DNA of 64,000 nucleotides from Sulfuritalea sp. GTDB lineage: Bacteria; Pseudomonadota; Gammaproteobacteria; Burkholderiales; Rhodocyclaceae. Within the stretch, counting starts at the first letter, position 1, and every line of letters starts with the position of its first letter. The stretch covers positions 155,115 through 219,114 of the forward strand of contig JADJFK010000004.1 in NCBI GenBank assembly GCA_016708585.1. Direction: 5' to 3'. The position numbers and the translations under genes were made by a program. This document shows positions 24,532 to 32,577 of this stretch, piece after piece. A model generated the notes under the pieces. It saw nothing but the letters and a program-made list of their open reading frames with translations, had not been told where the DNA came from and made no database searches.

Positions 24532-25095
24532 ATGAAGCCGACATTCCGCATGATGGCCGTGGCCCTGGCCACGCTGCTTATTTCCGCCTGCGCCACCTTG
24601 GCGCCGCCTCAGCCGCGCGAGTTCAGGCTGTCGCAGGCGCAGTTGCAGGATCTGGTGGGCAAGCGCTTCGAGCTGGCGCGGACCTACCTCGGTTTCCTCG
24701 ACGTCAAGCTGGCCACGCCGCGCGTGACCTTGCAGCCGGACTCGAACCGGGTGCTGACGGCGCTGGATGTTTCGATCGATGCGCCGCTGATCGGCAAGCC
24801 ATGGAAGGGTGCGGCGGCCATTTCGGGACGCCTGCGCTTCGACCGGGCCGCCGCGACCCTCATGCTCGACGAGCCGCGCGCGGAAAGCTTCACGGTCGAG
24901 GGCGTTCCCGCCGTCTATGCCGACCGCGTGAACAAGATCGGCGGCTGGCTCAGCGAACAGGTGCTGAAGGGCTTTGCCATCTACAAACTGAAGCCGGAAG
25001 ACCTGCGCTTCGACAACGTGAATTACGTTCCGGCAGAATTCAAGGTCACGCCGTCCGGACTCGTCATCAGCCTGGTGCCGCAGGCCGCGCCCTGA
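24532..25095 (+). CDS. DUF1439 lipoprotein (YceB-like)
   Basis: The 187-residue protein has a lipoprotein signal with lipobox LISAC (Cys at about 20) and a DUF1439 domain (FRLSQAQLQDLVGKRFEL, then DVSIDAPLIGKPWKG and a closing YKLKPEDLRFDNVNYVP). These periplasmic lipoproteins have a TULIP-like fold that may bind lipids; the role is unknown. It lies alone between the glycosyltransferase and the M48 protease. Confidence 0.85.
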   Translation: MKPTFRMMAVALATLLISACATLAPPQPREFRLSQAQLQDLVGKRFELARTYLGFLDVKLATPRVTLQPDSNRVLTALDVSIDAPLIGKPWKGAAAISGRLRFDRAAATLMLDEPRAESFTVEGVPAVYADRVNKIGGWLSEQVLKGFAIYKLKPEDLRFDNVNYVPAEFKVTPSGLVISLVPQAAP

Positions 25096-25207
25096 GGCAC
25101 CGCAAAAAGTCAGGTCCGCGGCAACGCCGGGGCCGGTATCCCTTGCCGACGGCGGCGCTGCGGCGGCGGTCAACCGCCGGCCGCGTCAAGCCGTTATTCG
25201 GGTGACC

Positions 25208-26776
25208 ATGAAAATGCGCATTCCGGCCTGCCTCCGCTGCCTCGCTGCCGCCCTGCCGCTCGTCCTGCTGGCGGCGGGTTGTGCCACCAACCCGGTGACG
25301 AAAAAGAGCGAAATCAGCTTCATCTCCGAGCAGCAGGAAATCCGGCTCGGCAAGCAGGAGTATCTGCATACCCAGCAATCGGCGGGCGGCAGGTTCATCC
25401 TCGACCCGGCGCTGGCGGCCTACGTCAATGAGGTCGGGCAGAAGCTGGTCAAGGTCAGCGACCGGCCCAACCTGCCCTTCGAATTCGTCGTCATCAACGA
25501 TTCGGTGCCCAATGCCTGGGCACTGCCCGGCGGCAAGCTGGCGATCAATCGCGGGCTGCTCACGGAACTGAAGAGCGAGGCGGAACTGGCGGCGGTGCTG
25601 TCGCATGAAGTCGTCCATGCCGCCGCCCGGCATGGCGCGAAGTCGGTCGAGCAGGGCACGCTGCTGGCGGCCGGCGCGGCGCTGATCGGCGCGCTGGCCT
25701 CCGACCGCAAGAACGCCGGCCTGGTGGACTTCGCCGCGCAGGGCGGGGCGGCGCTGATCGGGCTGCGCTTCAGCCGCGAAAACGAACTGGAGGCCGACCA
25801 CTACGGCATCGACTACATGGTGCGCGCCGGCTACGACCCGAAGGCCGCGGTGGAACTGCAGGAAACCTTCGTCCGCCTGTCGGGCAACAAATCGTCGAAC
25901 TGGCTGGCCGGCATGTTTGCCACGCATCCGCCCTCGCAGGAACGCGTCGACGCCAATCGCAGGAAGGCGGCCGCGCTGCCGGCGAACCTGTATCGCGGCG
26001 AGGAGGCCTACCGGCAGAAGATCGCCTTCCTGGTCCAGAGCAAGCCGGCGTATGCCGCCCACGATGAAGGCCGCAAGCTGCTGGCGAAGGATCCGGCGCA
26101 GGCGCTGGTCAAGGCCGACCAGGCGATCAAACTGGAGCCGCGCGAAGCGATCTTCCATGCGCTGCGCGGCGATGCGCTGAAAAAGCAGGGACGCGTTGCC
26201 GATGCCGAACAGGAGTACAGCGAAGCGATCCGCCTCAACGCCGACTACTTCGCCCATTACCTGAACCGCGGCCTGGTGCGGCGGCAGCTCGGCAACTCCG
26301 CCGGCGCCCGGGCCGACCTGGAACAGGCCAACAAGCTGCTGCCCACCGCCGCAGGGCATTACCTGCTGGGCCACCTGGACCAGGAGGCCGGCCAGCGCGG
26401 CCGCGCCATCGAGCACTACAAGCTGGCCGCCGGATCGAACTCCGAGGTCGGCAGGCTAGCCGGCACGGCGCTGGTGCGGCTGGACCTGCCGGGCAACCCG
26501 GGCGATTACGTCGAAGTGGAAGCCGTCGCCGACGGCAGGGGCAACCTCGGCCTGCGCGTGACCAACGCCAGCCCGGTGGCCCTGCGCAAGCTGCGCGTGG
26601 CCGGCGCGGTGCAGAAGAATTCGTCGGCGAACCACTTCTACAAGGAATACGCGGTGCCCGGCACGCTGCAGCCGGGGCAATCGACCACGGTGGCGATGGG
26701 CGTCAGGCTGGCCGACTTCAACGCCCAGCTGAAGCAGGTCAGGGCGCAGGTACGCGGCGCGGAAGCGGCGGAGTAG
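25208..26776 (+). CDS. M48-family metalloprotease lipoprotein with TPR repeats (BepA/LoiP-like)
   Basis: The 522-residue protein has a lipobox LLAAGC, the zinc site HEVVH (near residue 137) followed by EADHYGIDYM, and TPR-like repeats after residue 290 (EARKLLAKDPAQALVKADQAIKLEPREAIFHALRG region). BepA-like enzymes degrade or assist misfolded outer-membrane proteins in the periplasm. A GTG two codons upstream is also possible, but ATG 25208 begins a standard signal peptide. Confidence 0.9.
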   Translation: MKMRIPACLRCLAAALPLVLLAAGCATNPVTKKSEISFISEQQEIRLGKQEYLHTQQSAGGRFILDPALAAYVNEVGQKLVKVSDRPNLPFEFVVINDSVPNAWALPGGKLAINRGLLTELKSEAELAAVLSHEVVHAAARHGAKSVEQGTLLAAGAALIGALASDRKNAGLVDFAAQGGAALIGLRFSRENELEADHYGIDYMVRAGYDPKAAVELQETFVRLSGNKSSNWLAGMFATHPPSQERVDANRRKAAALPANLYRGEEAYRQKIAFLVQSKPAYAAHDEGRKLLAKDPAQALVKADQAIKLEPREAIFHALRGDALKKQGRVADAEQEYSEAIRLNADYFAHYLNRGLVRRQLGNSAGARADLEQANKLLPTAAGHYLLGHLDQEAGQRGRAIEHYKLAAGSNSEVGRLAGTALVRLDLPGNPGDYVEVEAVADGRGNLGLRVTNASPVALRKLRVAGAVQKNSSANHFYKEYAVPGTLQPGQSTTVAMGVRLADFNAQLKQVRAQVRGAEAAE

Positions 26777-26815
26777 ATAGCCCCGATTGATGGTTGCTAT
26801 CGATCAGCTATCGTC

Positions 26816-26841
26816 TAAAGTCGGCGCTGGTGATACGGTGA
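26816..26841 (+). repeat. Dispersed 26-bp repeat, left of the GHKL module
   Basis: Three differences from the consensus (TAAAGTC start, GGTGATACGGTGA end). It lies 39 bases after the M48 stop and 41 bases before the lower-GC module; a copy in opposite orientation (28788) lies on its other side. Confidence 0.85.
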
Positions 26842-26881
26842 TGGATAGAGAGATTTGCTAGACAGAGTGGTGTACACCGAA

Positions 26882-27334
26882 TCAAGCCCAAGTTCGGACT
26901 TTCGCTTCCTCGATCGCGTCAATAAGATCATCGATGGCACAGCGGATATTGCGCTGAATCTCGCTGTTGGCCGCCTGCTGCGAAAAGGCCGTGCGATCAA
27001 TGTTGTGGCATGTGACGGCGCGTCTTAGCGATGTCATCAGGCTCGGCGCAATTTTCAACTCGTCAAAGGGCGCTCGCTGTACCACCTTGATGAGCCGGTC
27101 GCAGCGCATCGAAAGCTCCGCAGCGGCATATTCGTCGTGGCGCTCGGCACTGTGAAATTCTCGTGCGGATTTTTCGAGTTCGTGAAGGTCCGACGCAAGT
27201 TGTTTCGCGGCGTCACGCTTCTCGCGGCGACGCTCACGTGAGAGGGTGGCACGGTGAACCGTGTACCAGCCCGCAGCCACGACCAGCCATGTGACCCCAT
27301 GAACCCACCACGGTGCGGCGTCGGCGCCAGTCAT
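26882..27334 (-). CDS. Membrane-anchored hypothetical protein of the GHKL/STAS module
   Basis: The 150-residue protein has one N-terminal membrane helix (WWVHGVTWLVVAAGWYTVH) and a charged, helical cytoplasmic part rich in Glu, Arg and Ala. No family is recognised. Its ATG overlaps the stop region of the STAS-like gene, so the three genes at 28715-26882 are one operon and this is the last. It could tether the system to the membrane (inference). Confidence 0.6.
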   Translation of the reverse strand: MTGADAAPWWVHGVTWLVVAAGWYTVHRATLSRERRREKRDAAKQLASDLHELEKSAREFHSAERHDEYAAAELSMRCDRLIKVVQRAPFDELKIAPSLMTSLRRAVTCHNIDRTAFSQQAANSEIQRNIRCAIDDLIDAIEEAKVRTWA

Positions 27335-27660
27335 CAGTGATGGGACTCCGCTTGCTCGCCGATGTATTCCTCGATCTCGTGAATCAGCGAGGCATCCTTG
27401 CTTTCTAGTACGAGTCGGCCGTGCAACTGCTGGGTGTTGAAGCCCGCTCGAATCAATCCGCCGAATGCTTCCTCAAGGAAGGAGGAAGCCAATCCCCTTG
27501 CACCATCCAACTGAACCACGATGCAGGTATCTGGATTCTTGAGTTGCGGAATCAGGAAGCTTTCGCGGAAAACCTCCCCGCTATAGGGACCGTCGGTTTT
27601 GTAACGACCGGCCGGATAACGCGCAAACTGGCTCGCAATGTCTATCTTTACTGTGTTCAT
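27334..27660 (-). CDS. STAS-like DUF4325 protein
   Basis: The 108-residue protein matches DUF4325: GEVFRESFLIPQL, IVVQLDGARGL and the hallmark SSFLEEAFGGLIRAGF. STAS-like proteins act as switch partners of GHKL kinases or anti-sigma factors. It sits two bases after the GHKL ATPase gene, and GGGG precedes its ATG 27660. Whether it carries a phosphorylatable Ser is unclear; S in ASSFLEE is in the usual position. Confidence 0.8.
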   Translation of the reverse strand: MNTVKIDIASQFARYPAGRYKTDGPYSGEVFRESFLIPQLKNPDTCIVVQLDGARGLASSFLEEAFGGLIRAGFNTQQLHGRLVLESKDASLIHEIEEYIGEQAESHH

Positions 27661-27662
27661 GT

Positions 27663-28715
27663 TTACCCCGACTGAACCGGCACGCTCCACGCTATGAGCG
27701 TACCCAGAATACTGTCCCGGTAGTTTCCAGAAGATTCGTTTCCGCCATTGAGTGTATACCATCCCCGGTTGCTGAATACCATCGCCCGCCCCCTTGGGGC
27801 TCCTGCGACCGCGCGGATGATGTCACCAAGACCCTTGCCACGTTCGGGTCTTCCGGTTCGGCTGCGACTATCCTCAATAGCGGCGGCAATACAGTCGCCG
27901 TCTTGGGGCGTGATTCCAAACAAGGCTTTCAGTTTGCCGTACAGGGTGGGGTTGGTGCTTGGCAAGGTACCTGGGATACCGACTCCAAGGTCGCACAGCG
28001 CGACATAAAGGTATCCGTCCTTTGCCTGCGAAAACACCCACCAGTCGCGCGGTCCGTCATGATCGAGGCCGTCATCCCTCCTGTCGATGTAAGCGTGGTG
28101 GCAGACGTTGGTCATGGCTTCCGCCAAGCCCCGATAAATGCCATTGACGAGCGGTTCTGCCAATCCACCTTCGTGCGCCTCGATGGTCTTGGCGTATTGG
28201 CTGGCATCGACCAGGTGACCCCGTGCCACCCGCCAATGCACCACGTCGCGGTGGGTCGTCCTGCCATGAAAGGGATGATGGCAAATTCCATAAACGCCGA
28301 TCTGTTGCAGCACCTGCTTGGCCCGCTCGTTCTGGGGCTCGTTGCAGCGAACCTGCGTTGCGGGACTGTATTCGACCAAGCGGCAGAGTTCGGCATAGAA
28401 CAGCAGCGTGCCGGCGGCCACGAACCGTTGCGTGCGCTGGAAATCGATCAACAGTCGTTTCGCTGCGTGGCGATTGAAATGGCCGCGCAAATCTTTCAGG
28501 AATCGTGTCAATCGGCGGCGGTTCTTCTTGTCTTCAATGTCGAAGACAGGCGGCGCGATCAGGCGAAGCTGGTCGGGGTGCGGCGTGCCCCCTGTTCTGC
28601 GTTTGGCGAAAACCGTCCGGGATTGCCCCTTGCGACGCACCCGCATGCGGGAACGGATGATTGCCCGTTGTCGGCGAAGAAGTTTTTCCTTCTGCTTCTT
28701 GTTCAGACGCTTCAT
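27663..28715 (-). CDS. GHKL-fold ATPase (histidine-kinase-like ATP-binding domain)
   Basis: The 350-residue protein has a very basic N-terminus (KRLNKKQKEKLLRRQR), a middle domain of unknown type and a C-terminal GHKL ATP-binding domain: N box EAMTNVCHHAY (199-209), G1 box DLGVGIPGT (242-250) and G2 box GRPERGKGLGDI (288-299). There is no phospho-accepting His domain typical of sensor kinases. It is first in an operon with a DUF4325 partner, so a partner-switch or conflict-type role is plausible; the true function is unknown. Confidence 0.72.
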   Translation of the reverse strand: MKRLNKKQKEKLLRRQRAIIRSRMRVRRKGQSRTVFAKRRTGGTPHPDQLRLIAPPVFDIEDKKNRRRLTRFLKDLRGHFNRHAAKRLLIDFQRTQRFVAAGTLLFYAELCRLVEYSPATQVRCNEPQNERAKQVLQQIGVYGICHHPFHGRTTHRDVVHWRVARGHLVDASQYAKTIEAHEGGLAEPLVNGIYRGLAEAMTNVCHHAYIDRRDDGLDHDGPRDWWVFSQAKDGYLYVALCDLGVGIPGTLPSTNPTLYGKLKALFGITPQDGDCIAAAIEDSRSRTGRPERGKGLGDIIRAVAGAPRGRAMVFSNRGWYTLNGGNESSGNYRDSILGTLIAWSVPVQSG

Positions 28716-28758
28716 GCGGTGTGAGCTTGTTTCATCCGATTGCGCACTAAATCAACCC

Positions 28759-30042
28759 TCAGACGATGGCGGCCATCGGCTGCACCGTCACCGTGTCGCC
28801 GGCGCCGACTTTTCCACGCTCGTGCTCGAGCACGATGAAGCAGTCGGCATCGGCCATCGAGCGCAGCACGCCGGAGCCTTGTGCGCCGGTGGGGCGCACG
28901 CACCATTCGCCGTTTTCCCGGGAGAGGATGCCGCGCTGGTATTCGGTGCGGCCCGGGGCCTTCTTCATCGGCTCCGTGCAGCGCGCCTGGAATGACGGCA
29001 CCGGCGGGATGGGGTCGAGGCCGGCCAGCTTGAGGATGGCGGGGCGCACGAACTGGTAGAAGGTCACCATCACCGCCACCGGGTTGCCCGGCAGGCCGAA
29101 CAGCCAGGCGCCTGGCTTGTCGGCGCCGTCGGGGACGATGCGGCCGAAGGCCATCGGCCGGCCCGGCTTCATGGCGATCTTCCAGAAGGCCACTTCGCCC
29201 AGCTGCGCCATCAGCCGCTTGATGAAGTCGGCCTCGCCGACCGAGACGCCGCCGCTGGTGATGATGGCGTCGGCGCAGGCCGCGGCTTCGCGGAAGGCGG
29301 CTTCCAGCGCGGCCGGATCGTCCTTGACCACGCCCATGTCGATCACCTCGCAGCCCAGGCGCGTCAGCATGCCCCACAGCGTGTAGCGGTTGCTGTCATA
29401 CACGGCGCCCTCCGCCAGCGGCGTGCCGATGCTGCACAGTTCGTCGCCGGTGGAAAAAATCGCCACGCGCACGCGGCGGCGCACCGACACTTCGCCGATC
29501 CCGAGCGAGGCGACGATGCCGATCTCGGCCGGGCGCAGTTTCCTGCCGGCGGGGATGGCGGGCCTGCCGGCCTGCAAATCCTCGCCGGCGCGGCGGGTGT
29601 TCTGGTCGCGGCGCTGGCCGGACGGGATGATGACGGCATCGCCTTCGACGCGCGTTACTTCCTGGATCACCACGCAGTCGACACCCTGCGGCAAGACGGC
29701 GCCGGTCATGATCCTCACCGTCTCGCCGGCGCCGACTTTTCCGGCAAAGGCGCGCCCGGCGAAGGCCGTGCCGATGTTCTTCAGCCGCGTTTCGCCGCCG
29801 GCGGCAAGGTTGTCGAAACGCAGCGCCCAGCCGTCCATGGCCGAGTTGTCGTGGGCCGGCACGTCGATCGGCGAGATGACGTCCTCGCTCAGCACGCGAT
29901 CCAGCGCCTGGCGCACGAAGACGCGCTCGTGGCCGCTGACAGCGGGCAGCAGGTCGAGGATCAGCTGGCGCGCGCGATCGACATGGAGGGAGTTCGGGTC
30001 GTAGTCGTCGGCGCAGGAGAGGGCTTGGAGGATGGAAGTCAT
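28759..30042 (-). CDS. moeA: Molybdopterin molybdotransferase MoeA
   Basis: MoeA inserts molybdenum (or tungsten) into adenylated molybdopterin. The 427-residue protein has HDNSAMDGWAL (near 64), RIMTGAVLPQGVD (about 109), SGGVSVGEADF, and FGLPGNPVAVMVTF near 320. Two copies of the 26-bp repeat lie in frame as KVGAGET (residues about 101-107) and KVGAGDT (about 411-417), positions where the family normally has similar Gly-rich turns. It precedes no operon partner on its strand but lies beside moaA. Confidence 0.95.
   Translation of the reverse strand: MTSILQALSCADDYDPNSLHVDRARQLILDLLPAVSGHERVFVRQALDRVLSEDVISPIDVPAHDNSAMDGWALRFDNLAAGGETRLKNIGTAFAGRAFAGKVGAGETVRIMTGAVLPQGVDCVVIQEVTRVEGDAVIIPSGQRRDQNTRRAGEDLQAGRPAIPAGRKLRPAEIGIVASLGIGEVSVRRRVRVAIFSTGDELCSIGTPLAEGAVYDSNRYTLWGMLTRLGCEVIDMGVVKDDPAALEAAFREAAACADAIITSGGVSVGEADFIKRLMAQLGEVAFWKIAMKPGRPMAFGRIVPDGADKPGAWLFGLPGNPVAVMVTFYQFVRPAILKLAGLDPIPPVPSFQARCTEPMKKAPGRTEYQRGILSRENGEWCVRPTGAQGSGVLRSMADADCFIVLEHERGKVGAGDTVTVQPMAAIV
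28788..28813 (-). repeat. Dispersed 26-bp repeat in moeA, C-terminal end
   Basis: On the minus strand it reads AAAAGTCGGCGCCGGCGACACGG then TGA. In frame it encodes KVGAGDTV ten residues before the stop. Confidence 0.88.
29715..29740 (-). repeat. Dispersed 26-bp repeat in moeA, N-terminal part
   Basis: It has two differences from the consensus (GAGACGG, TGA end). In frame it encodes KVGAGETV before RIMTGA. Confidence 0.85.
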
Positions 30043-30072
30043 GGTGCGGTAGGGAATGGCAATGGCGGAGGA

Positions 30073-31164
30073 TCAGCCGCCGATGTAGGACATTTCGACT
30101 TTCTTCGCAGCCGGCATAACCGTGGCGGCGGTGCGGATCTCGGAATAGCGGTCGTCGCGGTCGCGCCAGACGGCGGCGATCTCGCGCCGCAGCGCCTCGT
30201 CGCCGGCGCCCTGGCGCAGCAGCGCGCGCAGGTCGTGGCCGCTCTGGGCGAAGAGGCAGGTGTAGAGCTGGCCTTCGGTGGACAGGCGGATGCGCGTGCA
30301 GCTGGAACAGAAGGCCTGGGTCACCGAGGAGATGACACCGATTTCGCCGCCGCCGTCCCGATAGCGCCAGCGCTCGGCGACCTCGCCGGGGTAGTTGGCG
30401 TCGATGGCTTCGAGCGGAAATTCGGCATGGATGCGGGCGAGGATCTCGGCCGAGGGCAGCACCTCGTCCATGCGCCAGCCGTTCGACGAGCCGACGTCCA
30501 TGTATTCGATGAAGCGCAGGATGTGGCCGCTGTGGCGGAAGTGGCGCGCCAGCGGCAGGATCTGGTCGTCGTTGGTGCCGCGCTTGACGGCGCAATTGAT
30601 CTTTACCGGCGCCAGGCCGACAGCCGCGGCGGCGGCGATGCCGGCCAGCACGTCGCCGACCGGGAAGTCGACGTCGTTCATGCGCTTGAACACAACGTCG
30701 TCCATGCCGTCGAGGCTGACCGTGACGCGGTCGAGGCCGGCATCCTTGAGTGCCTGTGCCTTCTTCGCCAGCAGCGAGCCGTTGGTGGTCAGGGTGATTT
30801 CCACCGGCAGTCGCGCCAGCTGTTCGATCAGGTTTTCGAGGTGGCGGCGCAGCAGCGGCTCGCCGCCGGTGATGCGGATCTTCTCGACGCCCTGGTCGAC
30901 GAAGATTTTCGCGACGCGCACGATCTCCTCGAAGGACAGCAGCTGCTTGCGCGGCAGGAAGGCGTAGTCGTCGTCGAACACCTCTTTCGGCATGCAATAC
31001 ACGCAGCGGAAATTGCAGCGGTCGGTGACCGAGATGCGCAGGTCGCGCACGCGGCGGCCGCGCCGGTCGACCAGCTCGCCCTCGGGCGGCGCGGCGAGGT
31101 CGCGGCCCGGCGGCAGCGTGGTCCTGACCATTCTGGCGATGGGGATGATGCGGGCGTTGTTCAT
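30073..31164 (-). CDS. moaA: GTP 3',8-cyclase MoaA (first step of molybdenum cofactor synthesis)
   Basis: MoaA is a radical SAM enzyme with two [4Fe-4S] clusters. The 363-residue protein has CNFRCVYCMP (residues about 50-59, CX3CX2C), ITGGEPLLRR, and the C-terminal cluster Cys (CSSCTRIRLSTEGQLYTCLF region). The length is slightly above the usual 330 because of an N-terminal extension. With moeA and the MoaD-like aorD it belongs to the cofactor supply. Confidence 0.95.
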   Translation of the reverse strand: MNNARIIPIARMVRTTLPPGRDLAAPPEGELVDRRGRRVRDLRISVTDRCNFRCVYCMPKEVFDDDYAFLPRKQLLSFEEIVRVAKIFVDQGVEKIRITGGEPLLRRHLENLIEQLARLPVEITLTTNGSLLAKKAQALKDAGLDRVTVSLDGMDDVVFKRMNDVDFPVGDVLAGIAAAAAVGLAPVKINCAVKRGTNDDQILPLARHFRHSGHILRFIEYMDVGSSNGWRMDEVLPSAEILARIHAEFPLEAIDANYPGEVAERWRYRDGGGEIGVISSVTQAFCSSCTRIRLSTEGQLYTCLFAQSGHDLRALLRQGAGDEALRREIAAVWRDRDDRYSEIRTAATVMPAAKKVEMSYIGG

Positions 31165-31213
31165 GGGCGAACTATAAGCCGGGCGCGGCTTTCGGACAAA
31201 TCGGGCGCCGGGC

Positions 31214-32440
31214 TCAGGCCAGCAGCGCGGCGAGGTCGAAGGAACTGTCCGCGGCCTGTTCCGGCGTCGGCGAAATGCCCTTGTCGAGCAGTTTGCGGCC
31301 GGTCAGGTGGTCGGGCGACTGGTTCAGCGAGTCGATCGCAATCAGTTGGCCGGCCCTGAAGTAGTACCAGGAGAATTTCCGCGTCGTCGCATCGACTTTC
31401 GCGGCGCCGCGCGTCACCACGGTATCGAAGCCGGCCGTGAGGCCGGCCATCTGCAGCTTGACGTCATACTGGTCGGACCAGAACCAGGGCGTGGCGGTGA
31501 ACGGCCGTTCGCGCCCCAGCAGCGCGACGGCGGCCGACTTGGCCTGCTCCATGGCGTTCTGCACGGATTCGAGGCGCCGCAGGCTGCCGTCCGCCAGGCG
31601 CCGCACGCTGCAGTCGCCGGCGGCGACGATGGCCGGGTCGGCGGTGCGGCTGCAGGCATCGACCACGATGCCGCCGGCCACGTCGAGGCCCGCCGCCTGC
31701 GCCAGCTCGGCATTGGCGATGACGCCGATGCCGACCAGCACCAGGTCGGCCGGGAACTCGCGGCCATCGCCGGTTTTGACGGCGGCAATCCGGCCGTCCG
31801 CGCCGATGAGCCCGGCCACGGTGGCCGCGAGCACCACCTCGACGCCCTGGCCGCGGTGCAGGTCGAGGTAGAACTGCGACAGATGCGGCGGCACGACGCG
31901 CGCCATCAGGCGCTCGGCGGCTTCCAGCACCGTCACCTGCCTGCCTTTCCTGCGTGCCACGGCGGCGACTTCGAGGCCGATGAAACCGCCGCCGATGATC
32001 ACCACGTTCTGCGCGGTGTCCAGCGCGGCCTTGATGGCGCGGGAGTCGTCCAGCGAGCGCAGGCCGAAGACACCGCCCAAACTAGCCCCGGCCAGCGGCA
32101 GCGGCCGCAGGCGGGCGCCGGTGCACAGCGCAAGGCCGTCGTAGGCCAGGGTCGAGCCGTTGGAGAGCGTGACCTGCTTCGCGCCGCGTTCGATCGCCGT
32201 GACGCCAGCGCCGACTTTTAACAGTATGTTCTTCTTTTCCATGGCCTCCGCCGTGCGCATCATCAGCTGCGCCTCGGCCGTCTCGCCCAGCAGGAAGCCC
32301 TTCGACAGCGGCGGCCGCTGGTAGGGCGCATGCGGTTCGGCGCCGAGCAGCGTGACCGGCCCGGCGTAGCCTTCCGCACGCAGGGTTTCCGCGACGGTCA
32401 ATCCCGCCAGTCCGGCGCCGACGATCAGCATTCCGCTCAT
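31214..32440 (-). CDS. Ferredoxin/rubredoxin-reductase-type NAD(P)H flavoprotein
   Basis: The 408-residue protein has the FAD loop MLIVGAGLAGLTVAETL, the family segment HAPYQRPPLSKGFLLGE, the NAD loop VVIIGGGFIGLEVAAVARRKG and the FAD motif PAIVAAGDCSVR. Such enzymes reduce ferredoxin or rubredoxin for oxygenases or other redox partners; no partner is adjacent. A repeat copy is read KVGAGVT at residues 75-81. Confidence 0.9.
   Translation of the reverse strand: MSGMLIVGAGLAGLTVAETLRAEGYAGPVTLLGAEPHAPYQRPPLSKGFLLGETAEAQLMMRTAEAMEKKNILLKVGAGVTAIERGAKQVTLSNGSTLAYDGLALCTGARLRPLPLAGASLGGVFGLRSLDDSRAIKAALDTAQNVVIIGGGFIGLEVAAVARRKGRQVTVLEAAERLMARVVPPHLSQFYLDLHRGQGVEVVLAATVAGLIGADGRIAAVKTGDGREFPADLVLVGIGVIANAELAQAAGLDVAGGIVVDACSRTADPAIVAAGDCSVRRLADGSLRRLESVQNAMEQAKSAAVALLGRERPFTATPWFWSDQYDVKLQMAGLTAGFDTVVTRGAAKVDATTRKFSWYYFRAGQLIAIDSLNQSPDHLTGRKLLDKGISPTPEQAADSSFDLAALLA
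32194..32219 (-). repeat. Dispersed 26-bp repeat in the flavoprotein gene
   Basis: On the minus strand it has two mismatches to the consensus in the centre (GGCGTCACGGCGA). It encodes LKVGAGVTA. Confidence 0.82.
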
Positions 32441-32492
32441 ACTTTTTTCCTCTTGTGCTGCGACCAGGCTTCCGGCCCCATCCCCCTCCTGG

Positions 32493-32513
32493 CCTCCCCC
32501 TTGAAGGGGGAGG
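32493..32513. repeat. G/C hairpin in the 32441-32577 gap
   Basis: Perfect arms CCTCCCCC and GGGGGAGG surround TTGAA. It resembles the short intergenic palindromes common in these genomes and could terminate transcription from either side, although no T-run follows. Confidence 0.55.
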
Positions 32514-32577
32514 ACTGAGCAAGTTGGCGCCCATGGACGTTCGCCGTATGCGGTTTCGAAAGCAAGGAGCCGTTGTA

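Noticed and set aside
25097..25130. Another repeat copy after the DUF1439 gene
   Set aside because: Only scattered matches (AAAAAGTC, CGGCAACGCCGG); similarity is too low to separate from GC-rich background.
26816..26841. Reading the dispersed repeat as a transcription terminator
   Set aside because: The minus strand can form a five-base stem and ends in TTTT, but many copies lie in the middle of genes and the consensus Y position breaks the stem.
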